Source: Ulvibacterium sp. | Lineage (GTDB): Bacteria; Bacteroidota; Bacteroidia; Flavobacteriales; Flavobacteriaceae | DNA: 64,000 bases | Direction: 5' to 3' | Assembly (NCBI RefSeq): GCF_028285715.1 | Contig: NZ_JANQOO010000003.1 | Coordinates: 124,001-188,000 of the forward strand | In this document: one piece after another, positions 17,750-25,871 of the stretch | Layout: each line of letters begins with the position of its first letter | Position numbering within the stretch: position 1 is the stretch's first letter | Program-made: the position numbers and the translations under genes | Notes under the pieces: model-generated | Databases searched by the model: none | What the model saw: only the letters and a program-made list of their open reading frames with translations | Told to the model about the DNA's origin: nothing

Positions 17750-18238
17750 ATGAAGACACTTATATTGGTAAGGCATGGCAAATCTTCTTGGGAGTATTCC
17801 GTTGATGATAAAGATCGGCCACTCAGTGAAAGGGGGATCAAAGATGGTCACTTGGTAAGCTCTATCTTCCATTCACGAGATATTGAAATTGATGCTGTTT
17901 TTTCTAGCCCGGCCAATAGGGCACTTCATAGTTGTCTAATCTTCCTCAGACAGTTGAACTTTCCTTTTGATAGATGTAAGCTCACAAATATGTTATATGA
18001 CTTTTCCGGGGATAGTGTACTCGAGTTTGTTCGAGGTTTGGACGATAATTTGAAAACGGTTATGATTTTTGGACACAACCACGCCTTTACCCATATTGCC
18101 AATTCTTTGGGAAATAGCTATATTGACAATGTCCCTACCAGTGGACTGGTCCATTTGGAATTTCGGACCCAAAAATGGGCTTCCGTGGAAAAAGGGAACA
18201 CAATTCAGACTATTTTTCCAAAACATCTTAGAGAATGA
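17750..18238 (+). CDS. SixA-like histidine phosphatase
   Basis: 162 residues of the histidine phosphatase (phosphoglycerate mutase) superfamily. The phosphate-binding motif LVRHGKSSW is at residues 5-13, the second catalytic His in FGHNHAFT near residue 107. Its size and sequence match SixA, which removes phosphate from phosphohistidine in proteins. Its last four bases overlap the start of ppk1 (ATGA), so the two are translated together. Since Ppk1 works through a phosphohistidine, a functional link is thinkable but not shown by sequence. Confidence 0.88.
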   Translation: MKTLILVRHGKSSWEYSVDDKDRPLSERGIKDGHLVSSIFHSRDIEIDAVFSSPANRALHSCLIFLRQLNFPFDRCKLTNMLYDFSGDSVLEFVRGLDDNLKTVMIFGHNHAFTHIANSLGNSYIDNVPTSGLVHLEFRTQKWASVEKGNTIQTIFPKHLRE

Positions 18239-20301
18239 ACAAAACGGGTAATCAATATGTTAATAGGGAAATTAGTTGGTTGTGGTTCAATGAAAGAGTA
18301 TTACAGGAAAGTGCCGATAAGAATGTACCACTCATAGAAAGACTTCGATTTCTAGGGATATTTTCCAATAATCTTGACGAATTTTTTAAAGTGCGTTATG
18401 CTACGGTAAAGCGCATCGTGGAAGCCGGAAAGACAGGTAAAAGTGTGTTGGGAGGTGAGAGGGCAAAGGATTTACTTGAGGAAATCACCAAAATTGTAAT
18501 AAAACAGCAAGCGGATAGTATTACCATTTTAAAGAATATCGAAAAGGAACTGGAGACACAGAACATATTTCTTTTACGGGAAACGGAGCTTAACGAAAAT
18601 CAAAAAGAATTTGCAAAAAAATACTTTATTCAAAATGTGAGCCCCCAGCTCATGACCATTATCCTTAACGACCTTACCGAATTCCCCATGCTAAAGGACA
18701 CCGCGGCATATCTTGCCATAAAAATGGTGATAAAGGGAGACCGGAAGGAAAAGGAAAAAAGATATGCGCTGATAGAAATTCCAAAGGGGATAGATCGTTT
18801 TGTGGTACTTCCCAAGGAAGGGGAAAAAAACTACATCATTATCTTGGACGATTTGATACGGTATTGTTTGGACAGCATTTTTACCATGTTCGAGTATGAG
18901 TCCATATCCGCACATATGATAAAAATTACCAGGGATGCCGAATTGGATATCGATAATGACTTGAGCAAAAGCTTTATCGAAAAGATATCCTCTAGCGTTG
19001 AGTCCCGTAAAATAAGTGACCCGGTGCGGTTTGTTTATGACCAAAGTATAGGACCGGATACGCTCCTTTTCCTAAAGGAAAAAATGAATATAGAAGATAC
19101 GGACAGTGTTATCCCCGGAGGTAGATACCATAATAGAAGAGATTACATGGGCTTCCCCAGTTTGGGAAGGAAAGATTTGCTCTATGATAACATTACCCCC
19201 TTACCGGTTAAAGGCCTTAGCATGGAAGGTAGTCTTTTTGAACATATAGCACAAAAGGACTATTTGCAATATACGCCCTACCATACGTTTTTCTATGTAA
19301 TCAAGTTTTTGAGGGAAGCTGCTTTGGACCCCAAAGTACGTAGCATAAAGATAACCGTCTATCGTCTGGCGAATAACTCCCAAGTGGCCGCCTCATTGAT
19401 CAACGCCGTTAAAAATGGAAAACAGGTTACCGTCCAAATAGAACTACAGGCCAGGTTTGATGAACAGGCGAATATAGAATATGCGGAGCAGTTGCAAGCG
19501 GAAGGTGTTAAACTGATTTTTGGGGTACCCGGACTTAAAGTGCATAGCAAAATATGTGTTATTGAACGGGAAGAGAATGAGGAAATTAAGCGTTACGGGT
19601 TCATAAGCACAGGCAACTTCAATGAGTCCACGGCAAGAATTTATACGGATTATACACTTTTTACCGCCCATGAGGCCATTCTAAAGGAATTGAACAAGGT
19701 TTTTGCCTTTTTTGAAACAACGTATAAAATAAACAAGTACAAGCATTTGGTGGTATCCCCACATTACACCAAAAGTACCTTTCAAAAGCTTATTGATAAC
19801 GAAATCGCCAATGCTATTGTGGGCAAGGAAGCCTATATAAAAATAAAGATGAACAGCTTTACGTCCTATAGAATGGTGGATAAATTGTACGAGGCCAGTA
19901 GGGCGGGAGTAAAAATTCAATTGATAATCCGAGGTATATGTTGTTTGGTCCCTGGTGTAAAAGGTATGAGCGAGAATATCGAGGCCATAAGCATAGTGGA
20001 TAAATTTTTGGAACACCCCAGGATTTTCATTTTTGCCAATGAGGATAATCCCCAGGTGTATATATCATCGGCAGACTGGATGACCCGAAATCTTGATTAT
20101 CGTGTGGAGGTGGGTTGTCCTATTTACGATAAGGACGTAAAACAGGAATTGATGGATACTTTTGAGATTTCTTGGAAGGACAATGTGAAAGCCAGGGTCT
20201 TTTCAGAAGAACAGGATAATTCATATAGGGAAAATGATGGCCCAAAAGTGCGATCTCAGTTCGCCATGTATGATTATTATTTGGACAAGCTCAATTCCTA
20301 G
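18235..20301 (+). CDS. ppk1: Polyphosphate kinase 1
   Basis: 688 residues, the usual length. It has the N-terminal helical domain (NREISWLWFNERVLQES), the head domain and two phospholipase-D-like catalytic domains. The autophosphorylated His is H437 in GLKVHSKI, followed by YGFISTGNFNEST. It reversibly transfers the gamma-phosphate of ATP to polyphosphate at the inner membrane. It overlaps the SixA-like gene by 4 nt. Confidence 0.97.
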   Translation: MNKTGNQYVNREISWLWFNERVLQESADKNVPLIERLRFLGIFSNNLDEFFKVRYATVKRIVEAGKTGKSVLGGERAKDLLEEITKIVIKQQADSITILKNIEKELETQNIFLLRETELNENQKEFAKKYFIQNVSPQLMTIILNDLTEFPMLKDTAAYLAIKMVIKGDRKEKEKRYALIEIPKGIDRFVVLPKEGEKNYIIILDDLIRYCLDSIFTMFEYESISAHMIKITRDAELDIDNDLSKSFIEKISSSVESRKISDPVRFVYDQSIGPDTLLFLKEKMNIEDTDSVIPGGRYHNRRDYMGFPSLGRKDLLYDNITPLPVKGLSMEGSLFEHIAQKDYLQYTPYHTFFYVIKFLREAALDPKVRSIKITVYRLANNSQVAASLINAVKNGKQVTVQIELQARFDEQANIEYAEQLQAEGVKLIFGVPGLKVHSKICVIEREENEEIKRYGFISTGNFNESTARIYTDYTLFTAHEAILKELNKVFAFFETTYKINKYKHLVVSPHYTKSTFQKLIDNEIANAIVGKEAYIKIKMNSFTSYRMVDKLYEASRAGVKIQLIIRGICCLVPGVKGMSENIEAISIVDKFLEHPRIFIFANEDNPQVYISSADWMTRNLDYRVEVGCPIYDKDVKQELMDTFEISWKDNVKARVFSEEQDNSYRENDGPKVRSQFAMYDYYLDKLNS

Positions 20302-20325
20302 TGCCGCTAAGGGACCAGGTTCCGC

Positions 20326-20907
20326 CTAACCGTGAACAGTCTCCTTTTTTCCCAGGGTTTTCATAATATTTGCTTCGTAAACCAATAGTTCCTTCCACTT
20401 CTGATCAACTTCGTGGCGTTTCCCGTACATTCTGGCAAATTTTAGGAACATCGTATAATGCGAAGCTTCACTTACCATTAGTTTATGATAAAATTCTGCT
20501 AGTTCCTTATCCTTAAGTTCTTCGGACAATAAACGGAATCTTTCACAACTTCTGGCCTCTATCAGTGCAGCATACAATAATCTATGGACCAATTGCGTGG
20601 GGCGGCTACCGCCTTTAGGAAAAAATTTCATTAGCTCAATTACATATTCGTCCTTTCGATATTTACCCAAGGTTTCTCCACGTGCAATTATGAGGTCGTG
20701 GACCATCTTAAAATGGCCCATTTCTTCCCGGGAAAGCGCTATCATTTCCTCCACCAACTCGGGATATTCGGGAAAAGTGACGATCAATGAGATGGCGGTG
20801 CTTGCCGCTTTTTGCTCGCAATAGGCGTGATCGGTCAGAATTTCACTGATGTTTTTTTCAACAATATTGACCCACCTTGGGTCGGTCGGTAGTTTTAATC
20901 CCAGCAT
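20326..20907 (-). CDS. miaE: tRNA-(ms2io6A)-hydroxylase
   Basis: 193 residues. Ferritin-like helical protein with two Glu/His di-iron half-sites: EQKAASTAISL and REEMGHFKMVHDL, then EARSCERF and SEASHYTMF. MiaE hydroxylates the isopentenyl group of ms2i6A37 in tRNAs reading UNN codons, using oxygen. It has its own promoter with both -33 and -7 elements and is divergent from the TMEM220 gene. Confidence 0.92.
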   Translation of the reverse strand: MLGLKLPTDPRWVNIVEKNISEILTDHAYCEQKAASTAISLIVTFPEYPELVEEMIALSREEMGHFKMVHDLIIARGETLGKYRKDEYVIELMKFFPKGGSRPTQLVHRLLYAALIEARSCERFRLLSEELKDKELAEFYHKLMVSEASHYTMFLKFARMYGKRHEVDQKWKELLVYEANIMKTLGKKETVHG

Positions 20908-20923
20908 GGCAATTGTCTTTTTT

Positions 20924-20955
20924 CAAAATTAATAGGAATAGCGATAGAATTCAAA
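20924..20955 (-). promoter_or_regulatory. Promoter of miaE
   Basis: On the minus strand TTTG (20952-20955), 20 nt, then TAATTTTG (20924-20931): a complete Bacteroidota-type promoter. The start of transcription would be about 10 nt before the miaE ATG, giving a very short leader. Confidence 0.7.
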
Positions 20956-20966
20956 AGTCGGCTTAG

Positions 20967-20974
20967 TATATTTG
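20967..20974 (+). promoter_or_regulatory. -7 element before the TMEM220 gene
   Basis: TATATTTG ends 5 nt before the ATG at 20980. Transcription would start at or next to the start codon, so the mRNA may be leaderless. No -33 TTTG was found at the right distance. Confidence 0.45.
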
Positions 20975-20979
20975 TTCTT

Positions 20980-21339
20980 ATGAAGTTATTTTTTCCCATT
21001 TTGGGCTGGGTTTTTGGAGCTTTGTTCCTAGTTTCTGCCGCAGTTCAGTATAACGATCCAGACCCTTGGACCTGGATTTTAATTTATAGCATTGCCGCGT
21101 TGGTCTCTTTTGGCTTTGCTTTGGGAAGGATATCTTTTCGGATACTGCTGTCCCTTGGTATTATAACATTTTTGGGTTTCATCTATACTTTTCCCGAAAA
21201 ATTCGAAGGCTTTGAAATAGGTGGGGGGGATATCAAGAATATTGAGGAAGGTAGGGAGTCTTTTGGTCTTCTCATTATTTCTATCATAATGTTCATATAC
21301 GCCTTTCGGACCCGATATTTGAGAGCTTCAAAAATCTAG
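20980..21339 (+). CDS. TMEM220-like membrane protein
   Basis: 119 residues with four predicted membrane spans. The first span ends in VQYNDPDPWTW, the signature of the transmembrane protein 220 family found in bacteria and animals; its function is unknown. The start is fixed by the need for the first span. Its last 12 nt overlap the converging dnaX gene. Confidence 0.85.
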   Translation: MKLFFPILGWVFGALFLVSAAVQYNDPDPWTWILIYSIAALVSFGFALGRISFRILLSLGIITFLGFIYTFPEKFEGFEIGGGDIKNIEEGRESFGLLIISIIMFIYAFRTRYLRASKI

Positions 21340-23142
21340 ATCAAATTCCTTGCGCAGTAGATCTATGGCTGGGTTTTTTTCCCGAAGCTTCTGATATTTT
21401 TCCTCTGGTGTAAACGCAAATTTCTTGGCAGTCCGCTCGTTAACGGTAATCCTCAAGTTAACGGAATGGTTGTTCAATTGCTGCCTTAAATACAACATTA
21501 GGTCATACTGTTCCCTTTCTACCTCTTTTTTCATGGTATCATTGGGCAATTCTATCCAAATAGTATTTTCGTCAAAAAGTTTGGGAGTATCCGTCATAAG
21601 ACTCGATGCCAGTATTTTTCTTCCTTCCCCATCCAATTTTTGTACAAAATCCTCCCAATGTCCTTGCATTTCCTTCTCGGTAAAAGCATCTTTTGGCAGC
21701 TCGCCTTCCTCAGTGGATTCTTCTTTCTTGTTGAGATGATGTTCCTTTTTTGCTTTAAGACTGGAGAGTGAGAGTCCCGATATCCTCTTCCCTGTGGTCT
21801 TAAGGTCTATCTTTTTCAATGCCTTCGGTTTGTCCGATACGGGCATCGCAGAAGAAAGCACAGTACGGGCCGTTGCAATTTCAACGTCATGATCTAAAGG
21901 AACTTGCTCTACCGTTTCCACTGAAGAAGCAGATGGTTCAAAATCTATCGAAGCGTCTTTTGAATGGACTTCCCCTATTCTTTTTAGGGTGTCAGGGACC
22001 GGAGCAGGCACCTGATTGTAAAAGGAAGCCGGAGCAATAAATCCAATAGGGGATTGGTTCACTCCTGTGAATTCAGACTTTTTTTTTTCAAAGTCAATGG
22101 ATGCCATTTTCATCAGGGCCAACTCCACGAGTAATCTTTGGTTTTTGCTGGCTTTATAATTTAAATCACAATTATTGGCAATATCCAGGGCCTTCAACAA
22201 AAAAGAACCGGAAGTCTTTTGGGATTGTTCTTGATAATGCTTTTTAGCCACTTCGCCCACTTCCAATAGATCAATGGTATCCTGATGTTTACAAACCATT
22301 AAATCTCTAAAATGGGAAGCAAGGCCTATAATAAAATGATGACCGTCAAAACCAAGGGCCAGGGTACTGTTCAACAACACTAATAATTGTGGGATTTGGT
22401 GTTGTAGTATTAAATCCGTTGCTTCGAAGTACGTATCATAATCCAATACGTTTAAATTTTCCGTAACCGCCTTCCGGGTCAATTGTTTTCCGGAAAAACT
22501 GACGACCCTATCAAATATGGAAAGTGCGTCGCGCATAGCACCATCTGCTTTTTGCGCAATAATATGCAAGGCGTCTTCCTCCGCCTGTATACCCTGTCTT
22601 TCTGCAATATTCTTAAGATAATTGGCGGCATCCCTGACCGTTATTCGCCTAAAATCGAATATTTGACATCGGGATAAAATAGTTGGAATTATCTTGTGTT
22701 TTTCGGTGGTGGCCAAAATAAAAATGGCATGTTTGGGTGGTTCCTCCAAAGTTTTTAAAAAAGCATTGAACGCCGACTGGGAAAGCATGTGTACTTCATC
22801 TATGATATACACCTTATATTTGCCAACTTGGGGAGGTATACGTACCTGGTCTATAAGGTTCCGAATATCATCCACTGAATTGTTGGATGCTGCGTCCAAT
22901 TCAAAAATATTGAAGGCAAAATCCTCTTCTTCACGTTCCGAACCATCTTGATTGATCTGTTTGGCCAAAATGCGGGCACATGTAGTTTTCCCAACTCCCC
23001 TTGGGCCACAAAAAAGCAAGGCTTGCGCCAAATGATTGCTTTCAATTGCGTTTAATAAGGTTCTGGTAATAGCCTCTTGCCCAACGACATCCTCAAATGT
23101 TTGTGGTCTGTATTTTCTGGCCGAAACGATAAAGGGTTCCAA
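21328..23142 (-). CDS. dnaX: DNA polymerase III subunit gamma/tau
   Basis: 604 residues from a TTG start. The conserved N-terminus of the family in this group begins (M)EPFIVSARKYRPQTF, and the TTG lies exactly there; an upstream ATG at 23244 would add 34 unrelated residues and would place the promoter inside the gene. Walker A GPRGVGKTT, Walker B VYIIDEVHML and the SRC sensor (LSRCQIFDF) are present. The Cys cluster that binds zinc between Walker A and FELDAASNNSVDDIR in E. coli is absent. The C-terminal tau-like part is long. DnaX is the clamp-loader ATPase subunit of the replisome. Confidence 0.95.
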   Translation of the reverse strand: MEPFIVSARKYRPQTFEDVVGQEAITRTLLNAIESNHLAQALLFCGPRGVGKTTCARILAKQINQDGSEREEEDFAFNIFELDAASNNSVDDIRNLIDQVRIPPQVGKYKVYIIDEVHMLSQSAFNAFLKTLEEPPKHAIFILATTEKHKIIPTILSRCQIFDFRRITVRDAANYLKNIAERQGIQAEEDALHIIAQKADGAMRDALSIFDRVVSFSGKQLTRKAVTENLNVLDYDTYFEATDLILQHQIPQLLVLLNSTLALGFDGHHFIIGLASHFRDLMVCKHQDTIDLLEVGEVAKKHYQEQSQKTSGSFLLKALDIANNCDLNYKASKNQRLLVELALMKMASIDFEKKKSEFTGVNQSPIGFIAPASFYNQVPAPVPDTLKRIGEVHSKDASIDFEPSASSVETVEQVPLDHDVEIATARTVLSSAMPVSDKPKALKKIDLKTTGKRISGLSLSSLKAKKEHHLNKKEESTEEGELPKDAFTEKEMQGHWEDFVQKLDGEGRKILASSLMTDTPKLFDENTIWIELPNDTMKKEVEREQYDLMLYLRQQLNNHSVNLRITVNERTAKKFAFTPEEKYQKLREKNPAIDLLRKEFDLDF

Positions 23143-23177
23143 ATACGTATCTTTTGAATTACGGGTAACCTGTTCTA

Positions 23178-23185
23178 CAAATATA
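23178..23185 (-). promoter_or_regulatory. -7 element of the dnaX promoter
   Basis: TATATTTG on the minus strand, 35 nt before the proposed TTG start. Transcription from it would begin near 23172, downstream of the ATG at 23244, which supports the TTG start. No TTTG at -33. Confidence 0.5.
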
Positions 23186-23250
23186 AAGATAGCTGTTTTT
23201 GATATGCTTTGATAATGGGCGATATCGTTAATTTTTATCAACAATTGGGC

Positions 23251-23258
23251 TACCTTTG
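23251..23258 (+). promoter_or_regulatory. -7 element of the rnpB promoter
   Basis: TACCTTTG fits TAnnTTTG and lies just before the predicted 5' end of RNase P RNA. A T-rich stretch sits at the -33 position instead of a perfect TTTG. Confidence 0.65.
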
Positions 23259-23261
23259 CAG

Positions 23262-23568
23262 AGAGCAGGCCACCTTATCGCCCCTGATGGATATCCGGGG
23301 AGGAAAGTCCGGACACCGTAATGCGGCATAGCGGGTAACGCCCGTCTTCCCATACTATGGGAAAGGACCAGTGCAACAGAAAGTATGTACAGATAATGCT
23401 GTAGTGAAATCCGGTAAACTCTATGCGGTGAAACGTCACGTATACCGGCGTTATGAGGGTTGCATGCCCAAGCCGAAGGGTAGACGGATTGAGCTTTTGG
23501 GCAACCAAGGGCCTAGATAAATGATAAGGTCCATTGTAATGGAAACAGAATCCGGCTTATGGCCTGCT
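23262..23568 (+). ncRNA. rnpB: RNase P RNA component (bacterial type A)
   Basis: The catalytic RNA of ribonuclease P, which matures tRNA 5' ends. Conserved blocks are visible: GAGGAAAGTCCGGAC at about 23300-23314, the AGNNCAGTGCAACAGA-like P10/P11 region near 23370, and ACAGAATCCGGCTTA at 23545-23559. The P1 helix is AGCAGGCCA (23264-23272) with TGGCCTGCT (23560-23568), and the following T-run makes P1 double as the terminator. It is transcribed divergently from dnaX. Ends are set from P1 and could be off by a few bases. Confidence 0.95.
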
Positions 23569-23616
23569 TTTTTCATGTATTGAGCTACGATCGATTCTTG
23601 TTGACTCCCTATTTTT

Positions 23617-24153
23617 CTAGTCTATAAAAAAACTAAAGACGCTTCCCCCATATTTTCTTGAATTTGAGAAATTTAGACTTCGCGATAAATCCACATGTTT
23701 GGAATGTTCCATGACCAATATTCCGTTTTCCGTGAGTAGGTTGTTTTTGAAAACCAGCTGTGGAATTCTTTCAAGATCAACTAGGGCCATGTCATATGGG
23801 GGATCTGCAAAAATGATATCGACCTTTATGTTGGATTTTTCCAAATAGGTGAATACATCCACCTTAATCGGGGTAATATTAAAACCTAATTCGCGGGCCA
23901 CTCGCGAAATGAATTTTATACAATAGCTGTTAACGTCTACGGCATAAATATGTTTGGATCCCCTGGAGGCAAACTCATAACTAATATTTCCGGTCCCTGA
24001 AAACAGGTCAAGAACGGACACGTCCTTAAAATAGAACTGATGGTTCAAAATGTTGAACAAAGCCTCCTTGGCCATATCGGTCGTAGGACGTACGGGTAAT
24101 TTTTTAGGGGCCAAAATCCGCCTACCCTTATATTCTCCAGAAATAATTCGCAT
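23617..24153 (-). CDS. rsmD: 16S rRNA (guanine(966)-N2)-methyltransferase
   Basis: 178 residues. The N-terminal MRIISGEYKGRRI and RPTTDMAKEALFNIL, the SAM-binding VLDLFSGTGNISYE and the catalytic DPPY (in IIFADPPYD) are all RsmD signatures. It methylates G966 of 16S rRNA in the 30S subunit. The ATG shares one base with the stop of the DUF3822 gene, so translation is coupled. Confidence 0.95.
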   Translation of the reverse strand: MRIISGEYKGRRILAPKKLPVRPTTDMAKEALFNILNHQFYFKDVSVLDLFSGTGNISYEFASRGSKHIYAVDVNSYCIKFISRVARELGFNITPIKVDVFTYLEKSNIKVDIIFADPPYDMALVDLERIPQLVFKNNLLTENGILVMEHSKHVDLSRSLNFSNSRKYGGSVFSFFID

Positions 24154-25004
24154 TATAGGGAATTTAACACGGCAAAATCAATGTTTTCGGATTCGGCATC
24201 TATAAAGGGGTGGGACCCACCGGAGGGGACAAATATGGATATCTGTTTTATATATTCGTAGCAAAGTGTATAAATTTCGTCGTCCTCCTCGATAGAGCCG
24301 AAGAGCCTTAAGATTACAGATTCCGTATCCAAGTCCAGTTGTTCCAAGGTGAAGAGGAGGTAATACAGAAAATCTTCTTTGGTATCGAAAGAAAAGCTGT
24401 TGTACAGTACTAATTTTTTTTGGGAGACAACTACGATATCCATAATTTTTTCGGATACATGGACGTAGCAAACCGGGTTTTTTCCGTTGGTATGACTTTT
24501 TAACAAAGACTCGATCAATACCGTCCCGACATGCTTAAAAATGAACTCACCAAAAAGCTCATAGATGTAATTGTTGATATTTACAAAGGGTACATACACG
24601 TTGACCATATCGTAGCTCGTAATTTCGTCAAAAACTATATGATCGCTAGCTAAAATTTTGGTGTTGAACTTTATATAGTTCGGCAGCTCTTCTGGGTTGA
24701 AAAGCGGTTTTGGGACCAAACCGTACAAATTGTTCTGATGAATTACAATTACCTCGGAAAACTTTTTTTGGGAAATGGAATGTCCATTAAAAAGCTCCTT
24801 TATTTCCTTCAGTAATTGATAGGGCGTAAGCGATATATCAAAAGTTTTCCTTTCCGATAGCAGTACCGCACCTTTTAGGGTATCCAGAATACAAAAAGAA
24901 AGTCCATTCAAACTAACTTGAATGGACAGTTTCAAAAAATCTTGAGAAATTCCCTTGGAATTATTGTTCACCTTTTTTGTCGTAAATAGGGGGCCAGTTA
25001 CCAC
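24153..25004 (-). CDS. DUF3822 family protein
   Basis: 283 residues. The LSIQVSLNGLSFCILD start and the general pattern match DUF3822, a Bacteroidota family with an actin-like ATPase (ASKHA) appearance but no assigned function; it almost always precedes rsmD. The start is uncertain: the ATG at 25004 overlaps the upstream gene by 44 nt, while a GTG at 24971 would overlap it by 11 nt and still keep the conserved domain. Confidence 0.85.
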   Translation of the reverse strand: MVTGPLFTTKKVNNNSKGISQDFLKLSIQVSLNGLSFCILDTLKGAVLLSERKTFDISLTPYQLLKEIKELFNGHSISQKKFSEVIVIHQNNLYGLVPKPLFNPEELPNYIKFNTKILASDHIVFDEITSYDMVNVYVPFVNINNYIYELFGEFIFKHVGTVLIESLLKSHTNGKNPVCYVHVSEKIMDIVVVSQKKLVLYNSFSFDTKEDFLYYLLFTLEQLDLDTESVILRLFGSIEEDDEIYTLCYEYIKQISIFVPSGGSHPFIDAESENIDFAVLNSL

Positions 25005-25611
25005 TTGTGCTAACTTCCTCCAGAGAACCTACTTTAATGACATTCCCATTAACCTCATCCACTCCGATTTCTGCATTTTCCTTAGCCAATAAATCTTTGG
25101 GTTGATCATATAGGATAATACTTTTCTCGACTTTTGCCTCAAAAACAGGAGCTTTATAGCCACTTTTTTCAATAATGTCCGCTTTCATTTCAAATTTTTC
25201 ACCGCCAGGTGCCCCGGGCACGTTCATCATACTTTTAAATCGGTCATCTGATTTGAACAAAGAATCCTTTACGGATACAAAACCGAGTGTATCGATAATT
25301 TTCACTTCCTTCAAAAGGTCTATTTGGTACACTTTGTCGAACTCCATATACGACGAATCCCTTTGTTGGGTAATAACGTATTTTCCGGTGTCCACAAAAG
25401 TGACAAGACTATTAAAATCCTTGGCGTATTTACCGTTCACTGTTTTGTAGGCTTCCTGGGAATTGCGGATATCCTTGAGGTTTGAAACAACCTTGGCAAA
25501 ACGCTCTACCTTCACCTTGTTAAACTCTATCGGGCCGGTAACGGACTTATAGATGAGATACCCAAGTCCTATACAAGCTAGCCAAAGTACAATCTGAATT
25601 ATGGTCTTCAT
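24961..25611 (-). CDS. Membrane-anchored protein with pilin-like N-terminus, function unknown
   Basis: 216 residues. One N-terminal membrane span (about 5-22) is followed by a helical stretch and the segment RNSQEAYKTVNGKYAKDFNSL, which resembles the region after the hydrophobic helix of type II secretion/type IV pseudopilins. There is no prepilin peptidase site (G before FxxxE). The rest shows no known domain. It heads the operon with DUF3822 and rsmD; the linkage suggests a conserved flavobacterial unit. A -7 motif lies upstream. Confidence 0.75.
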   Translation of the reverse strand: MKTIIQIVLWLACIGLGYLIYKSVTGPIEFNKVKVERFAKVVSNLKDIRNSQEAYKTVNGKYAKDFNSLVTFVDTGKYVITQQRDSSYMEFDKVYQIDLLKEVKIIDTLGFVSVKDSLFKSDDRFKSMMNVPGAPGGEKFEMKADIIEKSGYKAPVFEAKVEKSIILYDQPKDLLAKENAEIGVDEVNGNVIKVGSLEEVSTSGNWPPIYDKKGEQ

Positions 25612-25644
25612 TTCCTATGTGTTAATTTAATTTAGTGGTTAACA

Positions 25645-25652
25645 CAAATCTA
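25645..25652 (-). promoter_or_regulatory. -7 element before the pilin-like gene
   Basis: TAGATTTG on the minus strand, 33 nt upstream of the ATG at 25611; no matching -33 TTTG at the normal distance. Confidence 0.4.
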
Positions 25653-25856
25653 CAATTTTTTTGCAAACTGCCTAATTTTTTGTGTTTGGATTTCAACGTG
25701 TACCTCATTGATTCAATTGCAGCGAATTGCTTTGTTTTAAGGGGCAAAAGGCAGAAGACATAAATGGGTAGCACAAGGAATTACAGATTGTAAATAGGAA
25801 AGGACTGTGTAAATTTCTTTTATTCAATTGCAGGGGTTTCGCAAGGAAATCATCTC

Positions 25857-25864
25857 TATCTTTG
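25857..25864 (+). promoter_or_regulatory. -7 element of the helicase gene
   Basis: TATCTTTG matches TAnnTTTG and ends 7 nt before the ATG at 25872, implying an almost leaderless mRNA. A TTTC lies 16 nt further upstream instead of a proper -33. Confidence 0.45.
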
Positions 25865-25871
25865 AAAATCT

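Noticed and set aside
23143-23244. ATG 23244 as the start of dnaX
   Set aside because: The extra 34 residues are not part of the family and contain the likely promoter; a TTG at the family start is better.
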